NCBI GenBank assembly: GCA_943737045.1
Contig: CALSFV010000042.1
Coordinates: forward strand, 750,001-814,000
Reading direction: 5' to 3'
Source of the DNA: Parapristionchus giblindavisi
Lineage: Eukaryota; Nematoda; Chromadorea; Rhabditida; Diplogasteridae
DNA: 64,000 nt
In this document: positions 19,473 through 30,593 of the stretch, in pieces
Layout of the letters: every line of letters starts with the position of its first letter
Position numbering within the stretch: position 1 is the stretch's first letter
The notes under the pieces: generated by a model
The model's input: the letters and a program-made list of their open reading frames with translations, nothing else
The model's database searches: none
What the model was told of the DNA's origin: nothing
Program-made: the position numbers and the translations under genes

Positions 19473-22400
19473 TTAATAGGAAAAATGCATCTGAAAAGTA
19501 AACTAACATTGAGAATGGACGCAAACTTGGTCCAGTTTTTTTCATATTCACCCCTAGTGTAGTGGTGTTGATTAATTCTGATAAGTCCTTCAATTCGGAT
19601 TTCAATACAGGCTTTGCTGAAGAAATCACTGTATCACACTGCTCCACCCGAAAGTACCAACCACTTTCGAATGCACCACCAGCCCACCACTTCACCGCCG
19701 TACATACGCCGTACGTGCACCAGCTTGCATTGTTCGACGCTTTATGAGCAACCTGAACGATTGCTATAGTAATACATTGATTAGGGCCAAACCAAGCATA
19801 TTAGAGAATTGAAAAAAAATTAAGTAGCTTAATAAATTAATAAATTAAATACAATTATCTCAGATATGCTTACCGTGAGGCAATTGCAGAAATTGTTATC
19901 GCACACGGTCCTATTTTCTGCGCCCTCATATATGCTGTAGCAATTGTCGTGAATGTGACAGCACTTATTGACTAGATCTGAGGGCGTATCCATGAACCTC
20001 GGCAAACTGTTTGCCGACAAAAAGTGACGTCACAAGCGTGGGGGGAGATCTCGGGCTAACGCCTCCGCCTACGGATCTGACGTCAAGTTTGCCGGCAAAC
20101 GGTTTGCCAAGGTTCATGGATACCTACAGTAGCGACGAAAAGTATTCGCCACAAATTTTGCAATGTCATAACTTTTGACTCAGATGAGCAATCGGGCTCA
20201 TCTTTTGGCAGTATACTATAGTACTAGTGTGCATCATATCCTACTCCCGTTGTTAAGATTCGTCGTCGTATTATTGTGTAGCGAGCCTGGAACCCCACTG
20301 TACTTACTCAGCGAAAATTATTTCCTCAGCCGGATTTTTCTGAGAGCTGATTTTAACCGTGCATGAACAACATTTACTGAGGAGTACAATCCGCTATGTG
20401 ATCGATCTGAGCTAATTCATTTCTGTGAGAAAATCGAAATTTCCGACACCCTTGAAATTGGGCAAAATTTTCATAACTCTGTGTTCAGTGAAGCTGCAGG
20501 CTCCAAACTGGGCAGAGATGATAGCCTATGAGTGATACAAAACCTGGCCGAGTATGAGCCCGATCGGGTGAATTTTGAGAAATTTCGAAAATTTATTATA
20601 CTCATTTTTTGAGATTCAGGAAGTAGATGGTCGGATTTATTTCGATTGAGCTCAACAGCAAGATGTCTTCTATATATAGCAGATAACCGTTTACTAGTGT
20701 TTCACGAAATTTCGAGTTCTTTCAGAGAAGTTATGATTGGAGAAAAGTGGTAGAAAAAAGTTAGCATCTTTTTTCAGATTTTTCCCGAAAGTTTGCGATT
20801 TTGTTCGATTGGGCTCCTACTTTGTCATGACAATTATCATGAAGACAGAAGATGATCCCCTATAATAGAATGGCCTTTGATGCTCTTTTAGTCTCATAAA
20901 AATCATTTTAAATTTTTGGATGATCTGAAAAAATCGTGCCATAAATATTTTCTACCTCTTTTTTCCAAGCATAACTTCTCTGAAAGAACCCGAAATTTCG
21001 TGAAACACTAGTAAACGGTTATCTGCTATATATAGAAGACATCTTGCTGTTGAGCTCAATCGAAATAAATCCGACCAGGTACTTCCTGAATCTCAAAAAA
21101 TGAGTATAATAAATTTTCGAAATTTCTCAAAATTCACCCGATCGGGCTCATACTCGGCCAGGTTTTGTATCACTCATAGGCTATCATCTCTGCCCAGTTT
21201 GGAGCCTGCAGCTTCACTGAACACAGAGTTATGAAAATTTTGCCCAATTTCAAGGGTTTCGGAAATTTCGATTTTCTCACAGAAATGAATTAGCTCAGAT
21301 CGATCACATAGCGGATTCTACTCCTCAGTAAATGTTGTTCATGCACGGTTAAAATCAGCTCTCAGAAAAATCCGGCTGAGGAAATAATTTTCGCTGAGTA
21401 AGTACAGTGGGGTTCCAGGCTCGCTACACAATAATACGACGACGAATCTTAACAACGGGAGTAGGATATGATGCACACTAGTACTATAGTATACTGCCAA
21501 AAGATGAGCCCGATTGCTCATCTGAGTCAAAAGTTATGACATTGCAAAATTTGTGGCGAATACTTTTCGTCGCTACTGTATATTGAAAGGTTCATTTTTG
21601 GTTCATTACTCGGGCCGGATTATGTGAAATTATTTTACTCTCTTATGATTTACACGAACAACGTTGATTGACTCGTATAAATTTTGGTCAACTTGCAATA
21701 GGTTTGAGCCTTTTTGGAGTAAGGATGAGCTTTCCTCATATTCTAGGCTAACCTGCAGGTCGAGTTCCACAACTAGCTTGAACTGCAGTCTCTGCTAAGT
21801 ATTCCTGAATTCCTCCACTTCCACACTGCCAGATCTGTAGAAGAAAACGCAAAATAATTTGCCTTTTCCTTAATGCAACGTTACATTTGCCCTACGTGAC
21901 TCCACCGTAACCTCCGCCATAACGACGGAGACATTAAAGATGAATACCCTCGAGTTTTCTCGTAACAATACTGTTCGGGTAGAATGATAGAGATTTATCA
22001 CACGAACCGAACGACATATTTCACATTGCGTGATGATATGTTTGAAGCTTATTATGCACTCAGAAAAAAGGTGTAAAAACAGCTTTTCATGTTCATTCAG
22101 TCAAACTGTAATTCCCGATGTCTAACTATTATCAGCCTAAAAAGTGTAATTTTCAACACATGAAAAGGTGTAAAAAATGAACACCTCGAAGTGTAAAAAC
22201 TGCACCTTTTTGAATGGCGCGGTCACCCCATTTCATTCATTAGCTCTGATCATCTTTAGACTCCGACCACTTTGTGACTGTAAAAAATCTGTGATCGACA
22301 ACACTCTTGCGTGACACAATCATATCTTCGAATTGTAATAAGAAGAGATTTATCTATCGCTTGATGGCATGTGCATTGCATGAAGACAAGTGTATAAATA

Positions 22401-24340
22401 TGAGGCCGTTTGCGTAAGAATCGACTAATATCAGTGAAATCTGGCACAGTCAAAAAATCAAAATTTGTTGATTGGGGTTCTCAAGGGTGCTGATGACGAT
22501 ACTCATGTTCATTTTGCATCTAAATCCACCGTTGAGGCCAGACGACGTCGCGTTGAAATAGCACTTTTAGTCATTTCTCTTCACACGATGATGCTAAAAT
22601 TTCCAGGCTATACCCTCCGGGGCAGAATTCGATGGCGATCACGCCTGTCTAATTCATTTTTCGTGAAAAAGTTTCAGAAATTTTGAAAAATGGAATTTCT
22701 CTTAAAAACAAAAGTGTATTTTGTTTGATATACAGATCGGACCGGAATGACTTCAGGACCCGGTAGAAAAAATTTCAGCCAATTTGCTCCCGCGAAATTC
22801 GAGAAAATCAACTTTAAGCGTAGTCATTTTGCCGTTGAAGTGGAGGCGAGAGGCGAGAGAGTGTGTTGGTGCGAGAGAGCAGAGAGGCAGGTGAGGCGAC
22901 ATGGGAAGGAAGGGGGGGGGGTGGAAGTGGTTGCTTCCCTTCAACTTTCTCTGCTCTCTCACACCACCACACTCTATCGCCTCTTGCCTTTTATTTCAAC
23001 GGCAAAATGACGACACTTAAAGTTGATTTTCTCGAATTTCGCGGGAGCAAATTGGCTGAAATTTTTTCTATGTGGTCCTGAAGTCATTCCGGTCCGATCT
23101 GTGTATCAAGCAAAATACACTTTTGCCTTTTAAGAGAAATTCCATTTTTCAAAATTTCTGAAATTTTTTCACGAAAAATGAATTAGACAGGTGTGATCGC
23201 CATCGAATTCTGCCCCGGAGGGGATAGTCACCAAATTTTAGCATCATCGTGTGACGAGAAATGACTAAAAACGCTATTTCAACGCGACGTCGTCTAGCCT
23301 CAGCGGTAGCTCTAGGTGCAAAATGAACATGAGCATCGTCATCAGCACCCTTGAGAACCCCAAACAACAAATTTTGATTTTTTGACTGTGCCGGCACTTA
23401 GTCGAGTCTTACGCAAACGGCCTCATATAGGGCGAGGCGAACCCCAGAAGGGTTTGATGGAGGCGGTATTAGGTTTAAAAGAACATCTTTCCAGGTGTAC
23501 CACTGAGCACATAAAGAGGTGCGAATTAGAGAATCGAAACTTTAAACGTGAAGCTGAAACCTGTAAAACTGAACACCTTTTCATGTGTTCAAAAGTGCAC
23601 TTTAAAATGTGTTATATTATATTATATTATTATATATATATATATTATATTATGTATTAGGACACCCTACGACTTCACAAAAACACTTCGAGGTGTTCAA
23701 CAAAATGTTATACCTGTTCAAACACCTGTTCATTTTTACACCTTTTTTTTCTGAGTGTGCGCGTTGAAAGTACAACTTTTCAGGAAAGTAAAGAGTGCCT
23801 ATTCGAGTTGCATACTTGACTCTCTCAATTTCCCATTGTCACTTACACTAATTTCCATACAATATTAACATTCTATCCCATGTTAATCATTGCGGGTGTC
23901 AGTCATGCCAGCTCAAGGGTCAAGGGCCTTCAAGGGCTTTCTTTAAAGGGACAGTAACCCCTCTACTTTTCGGTGTTTAAATTCCCGCAATTGTTCCCCA
24001 ACGCGATAACTCTACCACAGACATAGGAAATAATGGCAACGGTCAGGATCAGAACCCGCTCGATCGTTACTTCAGCCGGACACTTACCATTAGACTATGG
24101 GTGTTAGTTGGAGGTGTTAGTATAAGATGTGAGATAAGGCTTGATGGGATCTGTATATGGCGATTTGCATATTGCAAGCTAAATTATCGGTATTACATGC
24201 AAAACTAGTGTGCAAAATTACGGCGAGTTTCAAATTAGCTTGGGGTGTCAATTTAAGAATTAAAGTACCTCGTTAGCAGCAACTGGCGAAGCTGAGAGCA
24301 GGAATAATGCGATTACCCACATCTGAAATCGTTTTTCCAT
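19473..24340 (-). CDS. Secreted phospholipase A2 (five exons)
   Basis: The model is 24269-24340, 21753-21834, 19874-19977, 19552-19752 and 19473-19490 (minus strand), 158 residues. Phases agree at every junction (0, 1, 0, 0) and all introns are GT-AG. Exon 1 encodes a signal peptide (MEKRFQMWVIALFLLSASPV, then AANE). Exon 2 gives WQCGSGGIQEY, the expected position of the calcium-binding loop. Exon 3 carries the family signature CCHIHDNCY with the His-Asp catalytic pair, followed by the CDNNFCNC pattern. Exon 4 adds cysteines (WCTYGVC, EQC) and exon 5 only MHFSY before a TAA. The enzyme would hydrolyse the sn-2 ester of phospholipids outside the cell or in the secretory pathway; catalysis is inferred from the motif. 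Intron 2 is stretched by two palindromic elements and intron 1 by nested MITEs. The short last exon is the least certain part. Confidence 0.85.
19986..20126. mobile_element. MITE next to the exon 3 acceptor of the phospholipase gene
   Basis: A 141-bp element with inverted ends GTATCCATGAACCTCGGCAA and TTGCCAAGGTTCATGGATAC. Its left end lies only 8-9 bases from the exon 3 acceptor on the minus strand, so the region upstream of the splice site is transposon sequence. Confidence 0.75.
20129..21579. repeat. Near-perfect 1.45-kb foldback with Tc1/mariner-type ends
   Basis: The ends are CAGTAGCGACGAAAAGTATT and its complement, each flanked by TA. The arms of about 720 bases are almost identical: the same 63-codon open frame occurs at 20175-20366 on the plus strand and 21339-21530 on the minus strand. 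The centre is near 20850. It lies in intron 2 of the phospholipase gene. The terminal sequence and TA duplication point to mobilisation by a Tc1/mariner transposase. Confidence 0.85.
21945..23945 (-). mobile_element. MITE family A, copy 4, split by a composite insert
   Basis: Reverse-oriented family A sequence occurs at 21945-22059 and 23758-23945. Between them is an element whose ends are CACTCAGAAAAAAGGTGTAA and its complement near 23757, built from GTGTTCA/TGAACAC motifs. That element in turn holds a complete F1 foldback (22398-23431) and a (TA)n tract near 23620. At least three insertion events are stacked, all within intron 1 of the phospholipase gene. Confidence 0.7.
22398..23431. repeat. 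Foldback element, family F1, complete copy
   Basis: The outer ends are ATGAGGCCGTTTGCGTAAG and complement. The arms share GCTGATGACGATACTCATGT, GACGACGTCGCGTTGAAATA and GGCAGAATTCGATGGCGATC. Central arms around 22800-23060 contain CGAGAGAGCAGAGAGGCAGG. The 60- to 90-codon frames in it are present in both arms and are not genes. Confidence 0.8.
23938..24106 (-). mobile_element. tRNA-derived SINE, family alpha, copy 2
   Basis: Read on the minus strand it begins ACACCCATAGTCTAATGGTA (A-box) and has a B-box-like GGGTTCTGATCC. It continues into the same tail as the copy at 8256-8551 (CCATTATTTCCTATGTCTGT, GGTAGAGTTATCGCGTTGGG), ending in CCCTTTAAA. Confidence 0.65.
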
Positions 24341-24644
24341 AGGACATGAAGCAATAACGGTATAGGAAATGATGAAAGTTTGTAAAAAGTGTAGAAAAAA
24401 AACACGCTCAATATGCATCTTTAGACGAAATGCACCCCTTTTAAACTGCCAAGTATCCCACGCTTGTAATTTTTCATCGATCTTTATTAGTATTTTGATG
24501 ATTTGGCTTTAGAACACACATATCTATGAAACGCCCCTGCAAAGTGTTTCTGTCAATTTTCATACGTATTTTGCGAGTATGTAAATTCATCAATAACATA
24601 TCATAAGAGAAAACTGATTACAAGTGAATACCTTTCCATTTTTG

Positions 24645-24810
24645 TGGAAACCTGTAAAACTGAACACCTTTTCATGTGTTCAAAAGTGCACTTTAAAAGG
24701 TGTAGATTAGGACACCCCTAGGACTTCACAAAAACACTTCGAGGTGTTCAAAAAATGTTACACCTGTTCAAACACCTGTTCATTTTTACACATTTTTTTT
24801 CTGAGTGTCT
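24645..24810. mobile_element. GTGTTCA-type MITE
   Basis: A short element rich in AACACCTTTT/AAAAGGTGT motifs, ending in TTTTTTTCTGAGTG. The same blocks form the outer parts of the composite element at 22060-23757. Confidence 0.65.
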
Positions 24811-24869
24811 TCATTTTCAAATTTTCTTTTTCGGAATTTGCATATCTATGCAATTTGTTTCCTGTAAAC

Positions 24870-25530
24870 TTCAGATGAATGTAACTCGCTTCGTTTTTGT
24901 GCTACCGTGTTAATTTTTTTTAGATCGGTTACTAATGACCTCGTCTACAAATAACTCAATTGAGGATATGGTCGGAAATGTTGTTTTTCATGTGTTTTTT
25001 CTCGAAAATTTTCAAAAAAAAAATCAAAAAAGGATAAGAGTTATATTGCAGATTCGGATTCCCTGCCCACGAATTGGGGTATACTGATATATCTTTTAAC
25101 CCAACTCTGCCCCCCCCCCCCCAATAGTGTTACTGTATATCGTCTAGGTCAGTGCAATTTTCTCTCAAATCACATTTTTGGTTGTCTTTCAAGGCCAATT
25201 CAATCCAGAGGGCCTTCTCTTCTTCGGACCTACTTTACCGCATGATCTAGCCAATTCCCCTTCGGGCGCATTTGTAGGGCGGAATCGAACCCAGGACTTT
25301 TTTTATTAGTATATTTAAAACCTGTATCTCGACCAGCCTTACAAAACTGTCTTAGTGTTTCGAATTCTCAACAACAATCATTTTTTGAGTTCGAAAACTG
25401 ATTTTATTAACTCCGAAAAAAACAAAATTTGAAAATGTTGTTTTCGGACTCAGTTTCAGTCTAACAACAATCTTTGAAAACGGAGGAAATCAATTTATTC
25501 TGTCAAGTGGTTTCATACACTTTTACAGGA
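24870..25530 (+). repeat. Dispersed repeat, family F3, copy 2, with a SINE inserted
   Basis: It matches 1640-2110 (reverse) and 41330-41710. The match breaks near 25150 and resumes near 25380. The intervening part contains the minus-strand SINE beta copy at 25190-25292. Confidence 0.6.
25190..25292 (-). mobile_element. tRNA-derived SINE, family beta, copy 2
   Basis: On the minus strand: GGGTTCGATTCCGCCC (B-box), then GCGCCCGAAGGGGAATTGGC, AGGTCCGAAGAAGAGAAGGC and GAATTGGCCTTGAAAG. The body matches 10670-10770. The A-box half is not clear. Confidence 0.55.
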
Positions 25531-25670
25531 GATCCGTGCTATAGTTATGGACAATGAGGACCCATGAATTATTTCTAGCTTTCCGGTGTCATCTTATTTC
25601 AGTAATGTTTTGTGTGATACATATATACATATTTTTCATAAATAATTTATGCGAGTAAAATTCTAATTGT

Positions 25671-28600
25671 TCATTTCATATTTTCTCTCTTGAATCCCAT
25701 TTCCTTCACTGCTTCTAATCCATTTATGAAGCATTTTTCAGCACATCCGAAGATAACTCTCTCCGCAATTTTTGATTTCTCCGCTTTTGATTTTTCGTCA
25801 AAATTTGCTACTGACTCATCCAAATAACAACTGAAAAAAAGATCTTGAATATTTTATTGATTAATATATTTATTTTATTTATATATGTTTCATTTTCGGT
25901 AAACTTAAATCTAATTAACATATGTTCTATATTCTCTAAATGAAATAAAATCCATTTGAGATTAGTACTCGCATGTTTTTTTAGAATTGTTACGAATCTA
26001 ACAGCTTACCCTGTATAGCAGTTCATTGATTGATTATTATTGAAATTAATATATTCTTCCGAATTATTATGTTCATAGCAGTGGTTCTGACATCCACCTA
26101 AACTTTTTGTTTCGCTGATAAATGGAGAGACCTAAACTATAACTTCTTGGAATTAAAAAATTGCGTTTTGGATTAAAACGTCATTGAAAAATCTAAAGCC
26201 TCGTTCTTTTTTTAAAGATGGAGACCCACGAGTTTTTTCGTAATAAGACTGTTCGGATAGTATGATAGAGATTCATCGCACGAATCGAAAGATATATCTG
26301 GTATTGATTCCCGATATGTTTAAAACTCACTATGCGCATTGAAAGTACAACTTTCAAGGCATGTAGAGAGTGCCCATCCGATTTGCATACTTGCTCTCTC
26401 ATTTTCTCATTATCAATCGATACCATTGTAAAATGGTCCGATGAGTGGCAACTTCCACTTGCTGCGCACAAATGTAATTCATTACACCTAGGTAGATCTA
26501 ACCCTAAGCGAAAATACAACATCGGAACTGCAACTCTTGAGCAGAAGGACATGGTTAGAGATCTCGGTTTCCTCATTCAGAAGACCCTAACATTCTCCGC
26601 CCATAGCAGACAAACAGCTTCAAAGGCGAAAACTGCATGCCACATAATCCTTAGAGCTCTTCGCACCAAAAATGTAGCCATTCTACTAAAAACATATTCA
26701 ATCTATATCAGACCCATACTTGAAAGTGCATCAACAGTTTTTAATCCATACCAAAAAGGTGACAAAAAGATCTTAGAACGAGTACAGAATTATTTCACTA
26801 GACGAGTATTCAAGCGCTGTTTTAATGCAGCGTGGGATTCAATGCCGAAAGTTTCCCTTAGGAATAAACAACTAAACTTAGATACTCTAGAAAAGCGTAG
26901 AGAAGAAATAGATATCAAAGCTGCCATGAAATTTATCAGAGGTAAATATAGGATCTCAAATTTAAAACCTCACTACTTTCGCCCCTATATCACTCATAAT
27001 GGTCTAAATTTCAACAATCCAGGCTCACGATTTCATTACAGGCATAATAGCTTCTTTCCTAGAGCGGCAAGGCTCCTCGTACAACCGAAAAACCGAATTA
27101 CTTTCAGTTTCCCTGAGTTAAATTGACAAGATATTTGCCCTATCCCCATAGACCTATGTCCATTATTCAACCTCCACGTTTGTTCTGTTGTTGTGTGTTC
27201 ATCATTCTTTTAAATTTATTTATCTATTATTATTTACCGTGTTTTCTTGTAAAACGCATAAATTTATTATTATATCCCTTACGCCAATTACCATACAATA
27301 TATACAATATTCTACACGTTTATCTTGGTGGGAGTCAGTCATGCCAACTCAAGGCTCCCCTTCTTTAAGTGTGAATAACTAATAACTAAAGTAGGTAATC
27401 TGTTTGTTTCAACTGTAACAGAAATTGTAATTTAAAATCCTATAAAAACCCTTGTCATCTAAAAATATCACATAACTGTTCTTTAAAATTAGAAAAAATA
27501 CATCTGCATTTGTTGCCGTAGAGGTTGTGACATTTGTGATTTACCAAATTGGAATATGAATATGAGGCCGTTTGCGAGAAAGTCGAACAAGGTCTGGTAC
27601 ATCAATTTTTCGAAAACCTGCGAGAAGGGGTTCTCAAGTGTGCTGATGACGATGGGCATGTTCATTTTGCACCTGGAGTAACCGTTGAGGCCAGACGGCG
27701 TCGCGTAGAAATCGCGTTTTTGATAATTTATTGTCGTCTGATGGTGCAAAAATTAACAGACCAATGTTTCCGGTATAGAATTTGATGGCGATCACGCCTG
27801 TCTAATTCATTTTTCATGAAAAAATTTCACAAGCTTCAAATATGTAACTTTTCTCAGAGGCAAAAGTGTCCGAGAGAAATAGATGGATCGGATCGGAATT
27901 ACCTCAGGGTGAAACAGAAAAAAAATTCAACGATTTTGGTGAATGGAAAAGCGAGAAAATCAACTTTTAGTGAAGTAATCTGGTCACTGTAAGAGAGGCA
28001 ATGTGCCCACTGATCTACCTCGAGTCTCTCCTCCCCTTCTCTTTCACTAGACTCTCTCGTGCTCTCTCAATTCCCCGCACTCTCTCAGGCGAGAGGAAAT
28101 TATCTATCTGTTGTGAGCGACCAGATTACTTCACTAAAAGTTGATTTTCTCGATTTTCCATTCACCAAAATCGTTGAAATTTTTTCTGTTGCACCCTGAG
28201 GTAATTCCGATCCGATCCATCTATGTCGCTCGGACACTTTTGCCTCTGAGAAAGGTTACATATTTGAAGCTTGTGAAATTTTTTTCATAAAAAATGAATT
28301 AGACAGGCGTGATCGCCATCACATTCTATACCGGAAACATTGGTCTGTTAATTTTAGCACAATCAGGCGACAAGAAATGACCAAAAACGCGATTTCAACG
28401 CGACGCAGTCTGGCCTCAACGTCATCAGCACCCCTGAGAACCCCTTCTCGCAGGTTTTCGAAAAATTGATGTGCGGGACCCCAGTCACTCTTGCTCTACT
28501 CTCTCGCAAACGGCCTCATATACTCTGTTAGAATTGAAGCAAACAGATTAACCTTAAGAAGCTTGTTCGAGGAGCAAATTTGTTAAAATAAAAGAAATAG

Positions 28601-29241
28601 CAAAAGCGTGATTTGTTTGCCAAAAATCTTTGATGTAGCGTTTTAATCCAAAAACGCTGTTTCCAAAAATATTATATTTTTTTAAAGAAAAAAGTTCACC
28701 CATCAAACACGCAAATCCTCTTTCATTCCCATTTTCCGTGTTCTGATATGTTGTTACGCATTCATTTGCGCATCTAAACAATGTATTTATTCATATTTAT
28801 ATATTTATTTATCATATGAATAAATAAATAAATATTTATTTATATATTTATTTTTATGATAAATAAATATATAAATATGAATAACGGAACTCCATCACTC
28901 TCTTATTGCTTCATTCATTCATTATTTTTGCTTTTAACTGATGGATAAATGAATGAATAAATAAATAAATATTTATCATATTTATTATATTTATATTTAT
29001 TTAGCATATTCTTATAAGATAATAATTGAATCTATTGCTTTACCTGCTAGCCTTTACAGTTCATCTAATTACATAGTTTTCGTCAATTGAAAATTGATTT
29101 CGCATAGGAAATTATGATTTAAAGTGGTAATTGAAATGAAAATAGTTAATCTTACCTGTCGTAGCAGTTCTTAAAATTTGACACATTGCTAGGTATTTCG
29201 GCATTGGCCACGCAAATAAGAAAGAGAACACGAAGATACAT
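25671..29241 (-). CDS. Small secreted cysteine-rich protein, gene I (four exons)
   Basis: The model is 29156-29241, 28700-28773, 26010-26097 and 25671-25830 on the minus strand, 135 residues. The phases join exactly (2, 1, 2) and all splice sites are GT-AG with TTTAG or TTTCAG acceptors. The product starts MYLRVLFLICVANA, a clear signal peptide. The mature part has ten cysteines arranged around three C-x3-C motifs: CANEC (exon 2), CQNHC (exon 3) and CAEKC (exon 4). Lone cysteines precede each (NCYDR, FACLMG, NCYTG-CYLDE). Exon 4 is lysine- and glutamate-rich and ends at a TGA. I do not recognise the family; a disulphide-bonded helical protein exported from the cell is the reasonable inference. 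Intron 2 carries a LINE-split MITE and a 1-kb foldback. A damaged paralogue lies at 34964-36250. Confidence 0.75.
26216..27364 (-). mobile_element. MITE family A, copy 5, split by a LINE fragment
   Basis: Reverse-oriented family A sequence runs from 26216 (GGAGACCCACGAGTTTTTTC) to about 26411 (TTTTCTCATTATC). It resumes at about 27280 (CCCTTACGCCAATTACCATA) and ends near 27364. The gap is filled by LINE sequence, so the retrotransposon inserted into an existing MITE in intron 2 of the secreted cysteine-rich gene. Confidence 0.75.
26412..27126 (+). pseudogene. LINE reverse transcriptase, C-terminal fragment
   Basis: The frame reads TIVKWSDEWQLPLAAHKCN, then LHLGRSNPKRKY and RDLGFLIQKTLTFSAH, YIRPILESASTVFNPYQKGD and ERVQNYFTRRVFKRC. 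These are the hallmarks of the thumb and post-catalytic part of non-LTR retrotransposon polymerases (the W..W.L..N..KC and YVRPILEYAS-type blocks). It is intact from about residue 30 of the open frame to the stop at 27126. The catalytic YADD region and everything 5' of it are absent, so the copy is dead. The likely 3'UTR continues to about 27280. Confidence 0.85.
27558..28523. repeat. Foldback element, family F1, complete copy 2
   Basis: Outer ends ATGAGGCCGTTTGCGAGAAA and complement; arms share GCTGATGACGATGGGCATGT-type blocks, AGACAGGCGTGATCGCCATC and AAAATCAACTTTTAGTGAAG. The centre lies near 28050. It is diverged from the copy at 22398-23431 mainly in the middle. It lies in intron 2 of the secreted cysteine-rich gene. 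Confidence 0.8.
28785..29000. repeat. ATTT/AAAT-rich palindromic low-complexity tract
   Basis: Repeated TATTTATTTAT and ATAAATAAATA runs in both orientations, able to form hairpins. It lies in intron 1 of the secreted cysteine-rich gene, just upstream of exon 2. Confidence 0.7.
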
Positions 29242-29404
29242 AGATATATTTCGAAGATGTATTTCGCTTTATTCTCTTTATTCATCTCTTTAAATATACT
29301 GTTAAAATGTTCATTTTGCTTCACAATCACCATTTTCACACAATGATCATCCTATTTATTTCTCATTCGCAAACATTATTCTTTTCATTTCTGCTCAATT
29401 TGAA

Positions 29405-30593
29405 AGCATACCAGTCACTGTAATACCAGTCTAGCACCCCAGTTACTGAATGCTAAGGTGAGAAATATAACGTGTATAAGTGAGAAATATAATGTTCTGT
29501 TCAGAAATTGCGAAAATAATACAGGCCCGCAGACTCTGCTTTATCCCAGGGATCCCCGGGATCACATGCACGAAATTAGATTCTGCGGGCGTGTAGACAA
29601 CAGATAAATGAATCGTTATTCCACTAAATTTTAGTGAAAAAATCATCTATTTTGTTAGTTTTGAAGTGCTGGACCCTTCTTAGCCTCTTTCTTGAATTTC
29701 TCTTCCCACTGTCAATGAATTCGCTTATCTTGGCGTTACCTACTCTGATCTTCTCTCATTCTCTCCTCATATTCTTTCCATTGTATCCAGAGCAAAAGAT
29801 AGATGTGCGTATATTTATAGGATATTCTCGTCTAGAAGCCCTCAGTTGTGAACGCGAATGTTTATTATGTACGTCATTCCCATATTACAGTACGCATCTG
29901 AAGTATGGTCTCCAAGTGAGCAATCCCTAATATCTCTAATTGAGAAAGTGCAGAGAGACGTCTCCCGTCGCATTTTTGCTAAATGTAGACTACCGTATGC
30001 ATCTTATACTGATAGATTCTCATATTTGAATTTAGAGCTCCTTGAGCACCGCCGCACCATTGAGCTTCACATATGAGGCCATCCATAGACAAGTTGAATT
30101 AGATGACCCAAACTTTTACATTCAGTCTAGGAATTCAAGAATTTATCGAATGGCATATGTCCCATCCTGATGTCCGGGACCGGCGTAGAAATAATTCTCC
30201 CGTAGAAATAATTTCCAACTCTGTTAGCACCAATGCAAATCCAAACGTTTCTCCCATTTTATCTCCAATCGATCAGTCAATTTATGGAACTAGTTGCCTA
30301 ATAATTGTATTATTTTGCCCTAATTCCAAATCTTTTAGTAGAATTGTTAAATCTTCGTTGAATCTGTCCAATTTGTAATCTATCACTCTCTCGTCTTATG
30401 TTGCCACAGTTGCGACGTAGTAGTTTATGTGCACTATAGATTTCACCTTATTTGTATTTGTTTTCCGTCACTGTCACCACATAAAGATGTATTATTATTA
30501 TTATTATTCTCTTAATTATTGCTGTTGATTTTTAATAATGCATGACTTGCCGTAACTGGGGTGCTAGACTGGTATTCCAGTGACTGGTATGCT
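29405..30593 (+). mobile_element. LINE fragment flanked by 42-bp inverted repeats
   Basis: The ends AGCATACCAGTCACTGTAAT at 29405 and the complement ending near 30593 form inverted repeats that continue through GTCTAGCACCCCAGTTAC. Inside, 29549-29795 equals the flank of the 28-bp satellite (61011-61326). It is followed by reverse transcriptase sequence: EFAYLGVTYSD, then MYVIPILQYASEVWSPSEQS and EKVQRDVSRRIFAKC. A TGA and a later frame shift interrupt the coding part, which ends near 30378. A (TAT)n tail occurs at 30489-30508. Confidence 0.7.

Noticed and set aside
20175..21530. Two identical 63-codon proteins on opposite strands
   Set aside because: They are the two arms of one palindrome, with no other gene-like property.
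29112..29339. 75-codon frame overlapping exon 1 of the secreted cysteine-rich gene
   Set aside because: The alternative frame starting at 29241 gives a proper signal peptide and joins the next three exons in phase; this one does not.
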